Origin: Mycobacterium montefiorense
GTDB taxonomy: Bacteria; Actinomycetota; Actinomycetes; Mycobacteriales; Mycobacteriaceae
DNA length: 64,000 nt
Direction: 5' to 3'
Assembly: GCF_003112775.1 (NCBI RefSeq)
Contig: NZ_BFCH01000036.1
Location: 310,001-374,000 of the forward strand
Numbering within the stretch: position 1 is the first letter of the stretch; each line of letters opens with the position of its first letter. Below, in pieces: positions 42,978 through 51,679 of the stretch. Below the pieces are notes generated by a model that saw nothing but the letters and a program-made list of their open reading frames with translations, ran no database searches and was not told the DNA's origin. The translations under genes and the position numbers were made by a program.

Positions 42978-44093
42978 ATGCGTGTCGGCGTACCGGCCGA
43001 GATCAAGAACAATGAGTTTCGCGTAGCGATCACCCCCGCCGGGGTCGCAGAACTCACCCGACGTGAACACGCCGTCGTCATCCAGGCTGGAGCTGGCGAA
43101 GGCTCTGCGATATCTGACGCGGATTTCAAAGCCGCCGGCGCAGAAATCGCTGACACCGCCGACCAGGTATGGGCTGAGGCTGACCTCTTGCTCAAGGTCA
43201 AAGAACCCATTGAGGCCGAATACACCCGGATGCGGCGCGACCAGACGCTGTTCACCTACCTGCACCTGGCAGCGTCGCGACCGTGCACCGATGCGTTGCT
43301 TTCGTCCGCCACGACGTCCATTGCCTATGAGACGGTGCAGACTGACGACGGTGCGTTGCCGCTGCTTGCCCCGATGAGCGAAGTCGCCGGCCGGCTGTCG
43401 GCTCAGGCCGGCGCCTACCATCTGATGCGCACCCATGGCGGGCGCGGAGTGCTGATGGGTGGTGTTCCGGGCGTAGCGCCTGCAGATGTTGTGGTCATCG
43501 GTGGTGGGACGGCCGGGTACAACGCCGCCCGTGTTGCCGGTGGGATGGGTGCTGACGTGACGATCTTCGACATCAATATCAACCGGTTGCGCGAGCTTGA
43601 CGCGGAGTTCGGCGGCCGCATTCAGACACGCATTTCGTCTGCGTACGACCTGGAGTCTGCGGTCAAAGACGCCGATCTGGTCATCGGAGCGGTGTTGGTG
43701 CCCGGGGCCAAGGCTCCCAAGCTGATCCCGAACTCTCTTGTCGCGCACATGAAGCCGGGCTCAGTGCTAGTGGATATCGCGATTGACCAAGGCGGATGCT
43801 TCGAGGACTCCCAGCCGACCACACACGATGATCCGACATTCACGGTGCACGACAGCGTGTTTTACTGTGTCGCCAACATGCCGGGTGCGGTGCCGAGGAC
43901 GTCGACCTACGCCCTGACGAATGCGACCATGCCTTACGTACTGAAACTGGCCGGTCTCGGCTGGCGAGCGGCATGCACGTCCGATCCGGCGCTGGCAAAG
44001 GGTTTGTCGACCCACGATGGAAAATTGCTGTCGGAACAACTAGCAGCCGACCTAGGTCTCCCGTCAGCCGATCCGGCCGCAGAGCTGGTTTAG
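42978..44093 (+). CDS. ald: Alanine dehydrogenase
   Basis: A 371-residue NAD-dependent enzyme, the same length as M. tuberculosis Ald, converting L-alanine to pyruvate and ammonia reversibly. The catalytic Lys75 (LLLKVKEP) and His96 (TYLHLA) are in place, with the Rossmann motif VVIGGGTAGYNAARVAGGMGA and DIAIDQGGCFE near the active site. ATG 42978 follows AGAGGAG. In M. tuberculosis, ald is elsewhere (Rv2780) beside its own Lrp-type regulator AldR. Here it lies 546 bp after the aminotransferase, consistent with alanine recycling in the same pathway. Whether it is the only ald copy in the genome cannot be seen. Confidence 0.95.
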   Translation: MRVGVPAEIKNNEFRVAITPAGVAELTRREHAVVIQAGAGEGSAISDADFKAAGAEIADTADQVWAEADLLLKVKEPIEAEYTRMRRDQTLFTYLHLAASRPCTDALLSSATTSIAYETVQTDDGALPLLAPMSEVAGRLSAQAGAYHLMRTHGGRGVLMGGVPGVAPADVVVIGGGTAGYNAARVAGGMGADVTIFDININRLRELDAEFGGRIQTRISSAYDLESAVKDADLVIGAVLVPGAKAPKLIPNSLVAHMKPGSVLVDIAIDQGGCFEDSQPTTHDDPTFTVHDSVFYCVANMPGAVPRTSTYALTNATMPYVLKLAGLGWRAACTSDPALAKGLSTHDGKLLSEQLAADLGLPSADPAAELV

Positions 44094-44206
44094 GGGCTCG
44101 GGAATCTGGCGCGGAAGCCTCCGTTGAACGTGGCGCGCCAACTCAATTGATGACGTGCAGGATCACTGATCGCACCGACCAGGCCGCCGCGAGTTAAGGT
44201 GCGGGC

Positions 44207-47200
44207 ATGCAGCTGGTTTCGGCGCAGTCGACCGAACTGTTCGTCGGGCCGCCCGAAGCGCCATTACAGCTGGCCCGGGTTGTTGTCGGCGATGTAGCAG
44301 AGCCGACGCCGATCCGTATCGACGGCGACGGCCTGAGCGGGCAAGGGCTCGCCGGCGTGGGCGACGAGATCGTCGAGATTCCGGTGACGGTGCGCAGGCC
44401 GGTCGTCGGGCAGCGGCGGGCCGCTCGGGTGCGTGCCGGCGGCGCCAGCGCGCAGTTCGAGTTCAGCGTGGCTGAGCCCGGCTGGACGATGTACATGGTC
44501 AGCCATTTCCACTACGACCCGGTCTGGTGGAACACGCAAGGCGCCTACACCAGCGAATGGCGCGAAGACCCGCCAGGTCGACAAGCCAACGCTTTCGAAT
44601 TGGTGCATGCGCACTTGGAAATGGCCCGCCGCGAGCCCGAGTACAAGTTCGTGCTCGCGGAGGTGGATTACCTCAAGCCGTACTGGGACACCCACCCCGA
44701 GGACCGTGCCGATCTTCGGCGCTTTATCGCCGACGGTCGAGTCGAAATCATGGGCGGCACCTACAACGAACCCAACACCAACCTCACCAGCCCGGAGACG
44801 ACGATCCGAAACCTGGTGCACGGCATTGGTTTTCAGCGCGACGTGCTGGGTGCTGACCCGGCAACGGCATGGCAGCTCGACGTGTTCGGCCACGACCCGC
44901 AGTTTCCCGGGATGGCCGCCGATGCCGGGCTGACGTCGAGTTCGTGGGCCCGCGGACCGCACCACCAGTGGGGCCCGACCCACTCAGGCGGCGTCGAGGG
45001 CATGCAGTTCTGCAGCGAGTTCGAATGGATCTCCCCATCCGGCCGCGGTCTGCTCACCCACTACATGCCGGCGCACTACGGCGCGGGCTGGGGAATGGAT
45101 TCGTCGGCCTCGCTGGCCGAGGCCGAGCAGTCCACCTATGCGTTGTTCGATCAGCTCAAGAGGGTCGCGCTGACACGCAACGTACTGCTGCCCGTCGGCA
45201 CCGACTACACCCCGCCGAACAAGTGGGTCACCGAAATCCACCGCGATTGGGCCGCGCGCTACACCTGGCCGCGATTCGTGTGCGCGACACCGCGCGAGTT
45301 CTTCGCCGCGGTGCGCGCCGAGCTGGACGAGCGGGGGTCGGTGCCGTCGCCGCAAACGCGCGACATGAACCCGATCTACACCGGCAAGGACGTCTCTTAC
45401 ATCGACACCAAGCAGGCCAACCGGGCTGCCGAAACGGCGGTGCTGGATGCCGAGCGCTACGCGGTGTTCGCCGCGCTGATGACCGGCGCCGACTACCCGC
45501 ATGCCGCCTTGGCCAAGGCGTGGGTGCAGCTGGCCTACGGGGCGCACCACGACGCGATCACCGGGTCCGAATCCGATCAGGTGTACCTCGACCTGCTGAC
45601 CGGTTGGCGCAACGCGTGGGAGCTGGGTCGCGTGGTCCGCGACAACTCGTTGGCGGCGCTGTCGCGCGCCATCGACAGCCCGGCGGATGCCGTCGTGGTG
45701 TGGAACGCATTGACACACCAGCGCACCGACGTCGTCACCGCCCGGGTTGATCCGCCGCTGGCCGCCGGGGCGCGGGTGCTCGACGCCGGCGGTGTTGAGC
45801 TGCCGGCGCTGGTCGAACATGATGGTCGGTCGGTCAGCTGGCTGGCTCGCGACGTCCCGTCGCTGGGCTGGCGGGCCTATCGGCTGGTTCCCGCGGACCA
45901 GGTCACCGGCTGGGAACCGCTGTCCGGGCACCAGATCGAAAATGAGCATTACCGGTTGGCCGCCGATCCGGCTAGGGGCGGGGCGGTGGTGTCGCTCGTT
46001 CAGGACGGCCATCAGCTGATCGCGCAGGGACGGGTGGGCAACGAACTCGCCGTCTACGACGAATATTCCGCACACCCGCAGCAGGGTGAGGGTCCTTGGC
46101 ATCTGCTGCCCAAGGGGCCGGTGGTGTGCTCGTCGGAATCGCCGGCGCAGGTGCGGGCCTACCACGGACCGCTCGGTCAGCGACTCGTCGTGCACGGCCG
46201 GATTGGCGAGATGCTGCGCTACACCCAGACCTTGACGTTGTGGCGCGGCGTGGCCCGGGTCGACTGCCGCACCACCATCGACGAGTTCACCGGCGAGGAC
46301 CGGCTGCTGCGGCTGCGCTGGCCGTGTCCGGTGCCGGGCGCCATGCCAGTCAGCGAGGTGGGCGACGCCGTCGTCGGCCGAGGGTTCGCGTTGCTGCACG
46401 AAGGGTCGCGGTCGGTCGACACCGAGCATCTGCCCTGGACGCTGGACAACCCGGCTTACAGCTGGTTCGGGCTTTCATCGGCTGCCAGGATTCGATTGGG
46501 AGATAACGATATTCGTGCAATATCGGTAGCCGAAGTGGTGTCACCGTCGGAAACTGCGTCCGGCCCGCTGGCGCGTGGGCTGATGGTCGCGCTAGTCCGC
46601 GCCGGCGTCACGGCCACCTGCAGCGGCGCCGGCAAACCTCGCTACGGCAACCTCGCGGTTGACTCCAACCTGCCGGACGTCCGCATCGCGCTCGGCGGCC
46701 CGGACCGCAACGAATTCACGAAAGCGGTTCTGGCCGAGTCTAATCCGGTGTATGCCAAAGAGCTCGTTAGCCAACTGGCGAAGACCGGCCGGGCTCGGGT
46801 GTGGGTGCCGGCGGCGGCGCCGTTGGCGGCGGCCTGGGTGCCCGGCGCCAACCTGAGTGCGGTACTTGCGCTGCCTGTGCTGGTGATCGACGGCGCCGAC
46901 GACAGCCGCCTCGACGCCGAGATTGCTTCCGTAACAGATGATCTCGATGACGCCGAGATCGTCGTCAAACAACAGGCCGGGCCCGGTACCCAACAGTTCG
47001 AATCCCGCACAGTCGCGTTGCTAAATCGCGGCGTGCCGAGCTTCGCCGTCGACACCGAAGGCACGCTGCACACCGCGCTATTGCGGTCCTGCACCGGCTG
47101 GCCGTCGGGCACCTGGATCGACGAGCCGCGCCGCACCGCACCCGACGGCTCTAACTTCCAACTTCAGCACTGGACACACCATTTCGACTACGCACTGGCA

Positions 47201-48370
47201 GGTGGGGACGGCGACTGGCGGCACGCCGAGATCCCGACCCGTAGCGCGCAGTTCTCCCATCCGCTGCGCGCGGTCTTCCCGAACCAGCGACGAGGCGACC
47301 TGGCGCCGACCGGATCGCTGCTGCAGGTCGAGCCCGCCGACACGGTGCATCTCGGGGCGTTCAAGGCGGCCGGCAACCCACTGACTGCCGGTCGTGCCGA
47401 GCCCGTCGACCCGGGCGCGGTGGCACTGCGGCTGGTCGAAACGACGGGTTCGCGCGCCCGCGTCTCGATCGGCTGCCCGCTCGGCAAGCTGGGCGGAATG
47501 CAGCTGGCCGACCTGCTGGAGACACCGCGGTCGCGCAAGCGATCGGTGGAACTGCACGGGTACCAGGTCGCCACCGTGCTGGCCCGGCTAAAGATCCCCA
47601 AGGCATTCGACGAGCCCAGCGCACTGGGCCCGGACGCCGAGATCGCTCAGCCGCTGTATGCGCGCTACTGGCTGCACAATCGCGGGCCCGCACCCCTGGG
47701 CGGCCTGCCGGCCGTCGCGCATCTGCACCCGCAGCGGGTCACCGCCGAGCCGGGTGCTGAGCTGGCGTTGCGGGTTACCGCGGCCAGCGACTGCACCGAC
47801 GCGCAGCTGCACGGCGCTGTTGTACTGACGTGTCCGGACGGCTGGACGGCGACACCCGCGGAGTTACCGTTCACGCTGGGCTGCGGCGAGCACCGGGAGG
47901 CCGATGTGGGGCTGGCAATTCCGGCCGATGCCGCGCCCGGGCTGTACCCGCTTCGGGTGCAGTTGCGCATCACCGGCGACAAAGTTCCGGCCGCTTGGCG
48001 GCAGACGGTCGAGGATGTGTGCGTCGTGGAGGTCGGCGCGGGCCAGGACACCGAGCTGGTCTACCTCGTCGACGGGCCCGACCAGATCGCGCTGCGCGGC
48101 GGCGAGACGGCCCGCCTGGCCGTGACGATCGGCAGCCATGCCGGGGCGGACCTGTCGGCCGAGGCGCATCTGATCAGCCCCTGGGGCACCTGGGAGTGGA
48201 TCGGTCCGGCCAGCCTCGGTGCGGTGCTGCCGGCCCGCGGCACCGTCGAACTCGGCTTCGACGTCAGTCCGCCCGTGTGGTTGGAACCCGGCGAATGGTG
48301 GGCCCTGATCCGGGTCGGCTGTGCCGGCCGGCTGGTCTATTCGCCCGCGGTCAAGGTGACCGTGACATGA
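44207..48370 (+). CDS. GH38 alpha-mannosidase (Rv0648-like), long form
   Basis: A 1387-residue retaining alpha-mannosidase. The zinc site begins with SHFHYDPVWW (His100, Asp104), the nucleophile is expected at Asp225 in WQLDVFGHDPQ, and LAYGAHHDAITGSESDQVYLDL closes the metal site near residue 450. C-terminal to the beta-sandwich region are NEW3-like domains (ETARLAVTIGSHAGADLS). M. tuberculosis Rv0648 is shorter (1215 residues). There is no signal peptide, so intracellular mannan or mannoside breakdown is likely. The stop overlaps the next gene by 4 nt, and a ROK kinase follows, forming a sugar operon. Confidence 0.9.
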   Translation: MQLVSAQSTELFVGPPEAPLQLARVVVGDVAEPTPIRIDGDGLSGQGLAGVGDEIVEIPVTVRRPVVGQRRAARVRAGGASAQFEFSVAEPGWTMYMVSHFHYDPVWWNTQGAYTSEWREDPPGRQANAFELVHAHLEMARREPEYKFVLAEVDYLKPYWDTHPEDRADLRRFIADGRVEIMGGTYNEPNTNLTSPETTIRNLVHGIGFQRDVLGADPATAWQLDVFGHDPQFPGMAADAGLTSSSWARGPHHQWGPTHSGGVEGMQFCSEFEWISPSGRGLLTHYMPAHYGAGWGMDSSASLAEAEQSTYALFDQLKRVALTRNVLLPVGTDYTPPNKWVTEIHRDWAARYTWPRFVCATPREFFAAVRAELDERGSVPSPQTRDMNPIYTGKDVSYIDTKQANRAAETAVLDAERYAVFAALMTGADYPHAALAKAWVQLAYGAHHDAITGSESDQVYLDLLTGWRNAWELGRVVRDNSLAALSRAIDSPADAVVVWNALTHQRTDVVTARVDPPLAAGARVLDAGGVELPALVEHDGRSVSWLARDVPSLGWRAYRLVPADQVTGWEPLSGHQIENEHYRLAADPARGGAVVSLVQDGHQLIAQGRVGNELAVYDEYSAHPQQGEGPWHLLPKGPVVCSSESPAQVRAYHGPLGQRLVVHGRIGEMLRYTQTLTLWRGVARVDCRTTIDEFTGEDRLLRLRWPCPVPGAMPVSEVGDAVVGRGFALLHEGSRSVDTEHLPWTLDNPAYSWFGLSSAARIRLGDNDIRAISVAEVVSPSETASGPLARGLMVALVRAGVTATCSGAGKPRYGNLAVDSNLPDVRIALGGPDRNEFTKAVLAESNPVYAKELVSQLAKTGRARVWVPAAAPLAAAWVPGANLSAVLALPVLVIDGADDSRLDAEIASVTDDLDDAEIVVKQQAGPGTQQFESRTVALLNRGVPSFAVDTEGTLHTALLRSCTGWPSGTWIDEPRRTAPDGSNFQLQHWTHHFDYALAGGDGDWRHAEIPTRSAQFSHPLRAVFPNQRRGDLAPTGSLLQVEPADTVHLGAFKAAGNPLTAGRAEPVDPGAVALRLVETTGSRARVSIGCPLGKLGGMQLADLLETPRSRKRSVELHGYQVATVLARLKIPKAFDEPSALGPDAEIAQPLYARYWLHNRGPAPLGGLPAVAHLHPQRVTAEPGAELALRVTAASDCTDAQLHGAVVLTCPDGWTATPAELPFTLGCGEHREADVGLAIPADAAPGLYPLRVQLRITGDKVPAAWRQTVEDVCVVEVGAGQDTELVYLVDGPDQIALRGGETARLAVTIGSHAGADLSAEAHLISPWGTWEWIGPASLGAVLPARGTVELGFDVSPPVWLEPGEWWALIRVGCAGRLVYSPAVKVTVT

Positions 48371-48984
48371 GCGTGCACCCGGTTGCTACCGTCGCCGGCA
48401 CGCCCGTCGCGGTCGAGGAAGTCGACGCGGCCGAGGCGCGACTGCGCAACGGCCCAGCCGCTGCCGCGCTGCCGGCCGGTGGCACCAGCGAGGGCCGCCA
48501 ACTGCGGCGCTGGCTGACGCAACTGCTGGTAACCGAACGCGTGCTCGCGGCTGAGATCGCAGCCCGCGGATTGACCGCGCTCGGCGCACCGGCCGAGGAC
48601 GAGTTGCTGCCCGACGTGACGGCTCGGCTGGAGATTGGCAGCGTGGCAGCGGCGGCGCTGGGGGACCCGCGGGCCCGGGCGCTGTTCGCCGACGTGACCT
48701 CCGCGGTCCGGGTCAGCGATCGCGAGGTGGCTGACTACCACGCCCGCAATCCGCTGCGGTTCGCCGCGGCGCGCCCCGACCAGCACGGCTGGCTCGCGCC
48801 GTCGTGCGTCGCGCCGCCGCTGGCCCAGGTCCGGTCCGCGATCACCGAGCACTTGGGTGGCGCCGCGCGGCGCCGTGCCTTCCGGATGTGGCTGGATGCC
48901 CGACGGTCCGCACTGGTCGAGCTTGCTCCGGGCTACGAGCACCCCGGCGACCCGCGCCAACCCGACAACACCCATCGGCACTGA
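48367..48984 (+). CDS. Rv0649-like protein, SurA/parvulin-N-terminal-like helices (often mis-named FabD2)
   Basis: A 205-residue protein starting at ATG 48367 inside the mannosidase stop. M. tuberculosis Rv0649 at this position is called FabD2, but I see no GHSxG acyltransferase motif. Instead, the N-terminus (VATVAGTPVAVEEVDAAEARLRNG) and the later VSDREVADYHARNPLRF resemble the chaperone helices that flank parvulin PPIase domains, with no PPIase domain in between and no signal peptide. It is very Ala/Arg-rich. A protein-binding or assembly role for the mannosidase is a guess from the overlap. Confidence 0.7.
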   Translation: MSVHPVATVAGTPVAVEEVDAAEARLRNGPAAAALPAGGTSEGRQLRRWLTQLLVTERVLAAEIAARGLTALGAPAEDELLPDVTARLEIGSVAAAALGDPRARALFADVTSAVRVSDREVADYHARNPLRFAAARPDQHGWLAPSCVAPPLAQVRSAITEHLGGAARRRAFRMWLDARRSALVELAPGYEHPGDPRQPDNTHRH

Positions 48985-48990
48985 TCCGCC

Positions 48991-49896
48991 ATGCTCACCC
49001 TCTGCCTGGACATCGGCGGCACGAAAATCGCTGTGGGCCTTGCTGATTCCGAAGGGTCGCTGGTGTACACCGCGACCCGGCCCACCCCGGCAGGCGGTTC
49101 AGCCGATCAGGTGTGGGCAATGGTCGCCGCGATGATCGCCGAGGCGTTGGCGGCGGCCGACGGTGCGGTGCGTGCGGTGGGCATCGCCTCGGCGGGCCCC
49201 ATCGACCTGCACAGCGGAAGGGTCAGCCCGATCAACATCGAGGGCTGGCAAGGGTTTCCGTTACGGGACCGGGTCGCCGCCGCGGTACCCGGCGTGCCGA
49301 TACGGCTGGGCGGCGACGGCGTATGCATGGCACTCGGCGAACACTGGCTCGGCGCGGGGCGGGGTGCGCGCTTCCTGTTGGCCATGGTGGTGTCGACCGG
49401 TGTGGGCGGCGGATTGGTGCTCGACGGGGCGCCCTATCCCGGGCGCAGCGGCAATGCCGGGCACGTCGGTCACGTGGTGGTCGAACAAGACGGCGAGCCG
49501 TGTACCTGCGGGGGCCGCGGCTGCGTCGAAACGGTGGCGGCTGGACCCTGGCTGGTGCGCTGGGCGCGGGCTCACGGCTGGTCTGCACCGCGCTCAGCCG
49601 ACGCCCGCGAGCTGGCCGCCGCGGCGACGGCCGGCGACGAGGTCGCGTTGCGTGCGTTCGACAGGGGCGCCACCGCGCTCGCGATGATGATCGCATCGGT
49701 GGCGGCGGTTTGCGACCTGGACCTTGTCATCATCGGGGGAGGCGTGGCCAAATCCGGGCACCTGCTGTTCGACCCGCTGCGCGCGGCGCTGGCCGGTTAC
49801 GCCGGGCTGGATTTTCTGTCCGGTCTGCGCGTGGTGCCGGCCGCTCTCGGCGGCGAGGCCGGCCTGATTGGCGCGGCCCGGCTTGCGGGAGCCTAA
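48991..49896 (+). CDS. ROK-family sugar kinase
   Basis: A 301-residue kinase. The phosphate loop is DIGGTKIAVGLAD (residues 7-19); GVGGGLVLDGAPYPG and the zinc motif CTCGGRGCVE (with GHVGHVVV before it) are the ROK signatures, and LVIIGGGVAKSG is the C-terminal adenosine loop. It should phosphorylate a hexose such as glucose, mannose or N-acetylmannosamine; after an alpha-mannosidase, mannose is a sensible but unproven guess. It starts 6 nt after the Rv0649-like gene and overlaps the convergent HxlR gene by 4 nt. Confidence 0.9.
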   Translation: MLTLCLDIGGTKIAVGLADSEGSLVYTATRPTPAGGSADQVWAMVAAMIAEALAAADGAVRAVGIASAGPIDLHSGRVSPINIEGWQGFPLRDRVAAAVPGVPIRLGGDGVCMALGEHWLGAGRGARFLLAMVVSTGVGGGLVLDGAPYPGRSGNAGHVGHVVVEQDGEPCTCGGRGCVETVAAGPWLVRWARAHGWSAPRSADARELAAAATAGDEVALRAFDRGATALAMMIASVAAVCDLDLVIIGGGVAKSGHLLFDPLRAALAGYAGLDFLSGLRVVPAALGGEAGLIGAARLAGA

Positions 49897-50228
49897 CCAA
49901 CTTCGTTGCGTTGCATGTGCTTTCGTCCCCAGTCGCACAGGCTCGCCAGCACCGGGCCCAGCGTCAATCCGTACTCGGAAATCGAGTAGTGCACGCAGGG
50001 CGGAACGGTGCGGGCGTCGTGGCGCTGGATGATCCCGGCGTCAACCAGCTCGTGCAGGTGACGGATCAGCATCCGTTCGGTGATGCCCGGGATGCTGCGC
50101 CGCAGCTCGGCAGTGCGCAGCGGTCCGTCGCACAACCGCCAAAGGATGGTGCCCTTCCAGCGGCCGTCGATCACCGACAGCGCGGCGTCGATCGGGCAGT
50201 CGCCGACTTCCTTTTTTGATACCGGCAT
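49893..50228 (-). CDS. HxlR-family transcriptional regulator
   Basis: A 111-residue winged helix protein. CPIDAALSVIDGRWKGTILWRLCDGPLRTAELRRSIPGITERMLIRHLHELVDAGII is the typical domain, and Cys11 sits where redox-sensing HxlR members have their cysteine. It is divergent from a DUF1772 membrane gene, with a palindrome between them, and converges on the ROK kinase with a 4-nt overlap. M. tuberculosis has no such gene between Rv0650 and rplJ, so the pair is an insertion. Confidence 0.88.
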   Translation of the reverse strand: MPVSKKEVGDCPIDAALSVIDGRWKGTILWRLCDGPLRTAELRRSIPGITERMLIRHLHELVDAGIIQRHDARTVPPCVHYSISEYGLTLGPVLASLCDWGRKHMQRNEVG

Positions 50229-50253
50229 CGCAGTTCCCAGCCTCGCAGCTATG

Positions 50254-50269
50254 CTGACTAATTTGTCAG
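50254..50269. promoter_or_regulatory. Palindromic operator candidate for the HxlR regulator
   Basis: CTGAC-TAATTT-GTCAG, a perfect 5-bp inverted repeat around an AT-rich 6-bp centre, in the 81-bp gap between the divergent HxlR and DUF1772 genes. This matches the common short-arm inverted-repeat form of HxlR sites. Confidence 0.5.
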
Positions 50270-50309
50270 TACCTTGATATTTGGCAGCATAACAGCCAGG
50301 GTCGTTCTG

Positions 50310-50750
50310 ATGAGCGACATTCTGAACGCGGTTGCGGTTATGGTCACCGGCTCGATGGTGGGGGTGGAGTTATCGGTCGCCGCGTTCTTCAATCCACTGT
50401 TCGCGCGGCTGCCCGACGATGCCTTCCGCGCGGCGCGCGGGCGGGCCGCGCGGGTCCTGGGTGCGGTGATGCCGTTCTGGTACATGGGCACCCTGTTGGT
50501 CCTGGCCGTCGCCGGCGTCCGCGCGTGGGGCGGGACGGCCGGCTGGCTGTGTGGCGTCGCCGCGGGTCTGATGGCCGGCGCCGTGCTGTTGACGGTGACG
50601 ATGCTGGTGCCGATCAACAATCGCATCGCGAAGTGGCCGGCCACCGGTGAGGTATCGCGCGAGCTTGCGGCGCGCTGGGACCGTCTGCACTGGCTGCGGG
50701 TGCTGGTGCTGCTGGCCCTGTTGGCTCTGCTGAGTGTCGCCGTCACCTGA
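50310..50750 (+). CDS. DUF1772 (anthrone oxygenase-like) membrane protein
   Basis: A 146-residue protein starting MSDILNAVAVMVTGSMVGVELSVAAFFNPLFARLP, with four hydrophobic segments (about residues 5-25, 50-70, 75-95 and 125-143) and the family motif MLVPINNRI. DUF1772 members include anthrone oxygenases of polyketide pathways; others are of unknown function. It is divergent from an HxlR gene, a pairing that often responds to quinones or electrophiles. Confidence 0.8.
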   Translation: MSDILNAVAVMVTGSMVGVELSVAAFFNPLFARLPDDAFRAARGRAARVLGAVMPFWYMGTLLVLAVAGVRAWGGTAGWLCGVAAGLMAGAVLLTVTMLVPINNRIAKWPATGEVSRELAARWDRLHWLRVLVLLALLALLSVAVT

Positions 50751-50761
50751 GATCCGCCGTT

Positions 50762-50790
50762 TTGGTGACCAGGGCGTGTCACGCTATTCT
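50762..50790 (+). promoter_or_regulatory. Promoter of rplJ-rplL
   Basis: TTGGTG (50762-50767), 17 bp, TATTCT (50785-50790). The distance and hexamers fit a SigA-type promoter, and the roughly 215-bp leader that follows is structured. Confidence 0.6.
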
Positions 50791-50885
50791 TAGTCCCGAT
50801 CCACCGAAGACCGTCGGTCACCGAGCAATCGGTCGAAGGTCCGGGAACATCCCGGCGGCCCACGCAGGAGGACGAGGCATTACCG

Positions 50886-50941
50886 CCGGCACCTGTGCCG
50901 GTGTATCCCAACGCCCCGTGCTGCTTCCTGCGCCGGGGCGT
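50886..50941 (+). promoter_or_regulatory. L10-leader-like structured 5' region
   Basis: Two hairpins lie in the rplJ leader: CCGGCAC/GTGCCGG (50886-50901, 2-nt loop) and ACGCCCCG/CGGGGCGT (50911-50941). In many bacteria L10 with L7/L12 binds such a leader and represses translation. Membership of that RNA family is by position and structure only. Confidence 0.5.
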
Positions 50942-51005
50942 TCGTCGTTCCTCGGGTGATCACCGACGACACGTCTAACCGTGACTTTTCACCGAGGAGG
51001 TATGC

Positions 51006-51647
51006 ATGGCCAGAGCCGACAAGGCCACCGCCGTTGCGGACATTGTCGAGCAGTTCAGCACCTCGACCGCGACCGTCATCACTGAATACCGGGGCCTGAC
51101 GGTTGCCAACCTGGCAGAGCTGCGCCGCTCGTTGTCGGGTTCGGCCACCTACACCGTGGCCAAGAACACGCTGATCAAGCGGGCTGCGACAGAAGCGGGG
51201 ATCGAAGGTCTCGACGAGCTGTTCGCAGGCCCGACGGCCATCGCGTTCGTCAGCGGCGAGCCCGTCGACGCCGCCAAGGCCATCAAGACCTTCGCCAAAG
51301 ACAACAAGGCGCTGGTCATCAAGGGTGGCTACATGGACGGCCACGCGCTGACGGTGGCCGAAGTCGAGCGCATCGCCGACCTGGAATCGCGCGAGGTGTT
51401 GCTGGCCAAGCTGGCGGGTGCCATGAAGGGCAACCTCGCCAAGGCCGCCGGCCTGTTCAACGCGCCGGCCTCGCAGTTCGCCCGCCTCGCGGCCGCCCTG
51501 CAGGAGAAGAAGACGGCCGAGCCGGCCGCGACCCCGGCCGCCGAACCAGCTGCGGAAGCACCCGCTGCCGCAGCACCCGCCGATTCACCGGCCGACGCGG
51601 CACCCGCTGCGGAGGCACCCGCCGAGACATCCGCCGACGCCGAATAA
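51006..51647 (+). CDS. rplJ: Ribosomal protein uL10
   Basis: A 213-residue stalk base protein, MARADKATAVADIVEQFSTSTATVITEYRGLTVANLAELRRSL, behind a GAGGAGG site. The C-terminal 40 residues are an Ala/Pro/Glu repeat tail. The helix before it (about residues 140-160) is where L7/L12 dimers bind. rplL follows after 32 bp. It is under control of the promoter and leader upstream. Confidence 0.97.
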   Translation: MARADKATAVADIVEQFSTSTATVITEYRGLTVANLAELRRSLSGSATYTVAKNTLIKRAATEAGIEGLDELFAGPTAIAFVSGEPVDAAKAIKTFAKDNKALVIKGGYMDGHALTVAEVERIADLESREVLLAKLAGAMKGNLAKAAGLFNAPASQFARLAAALQEKKTAEPAATPAAEPAAEAPAAAAPADSPADAAPAAEAPAETSADAE

Positions 51648-51679
51648 CCAAAAACCCAAGTTCAGGAAGGACCCACACC

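Noticed and set aside
46500..46560. Slightly AT-richer patch inside the mannosidase gene, possible internal promoter or insertion scar
   Set aside because: The frame and protein continue normally and no repeat or target-site duplication is present.
49113..50219. A 368-codon plus-strand frame over the ROK kinase and HxlR genes
   Set aside because: The real ROK frame has full motifs. This frame is Arg-rich, spans two genes in opposite orientations and lacks a ribosome site.
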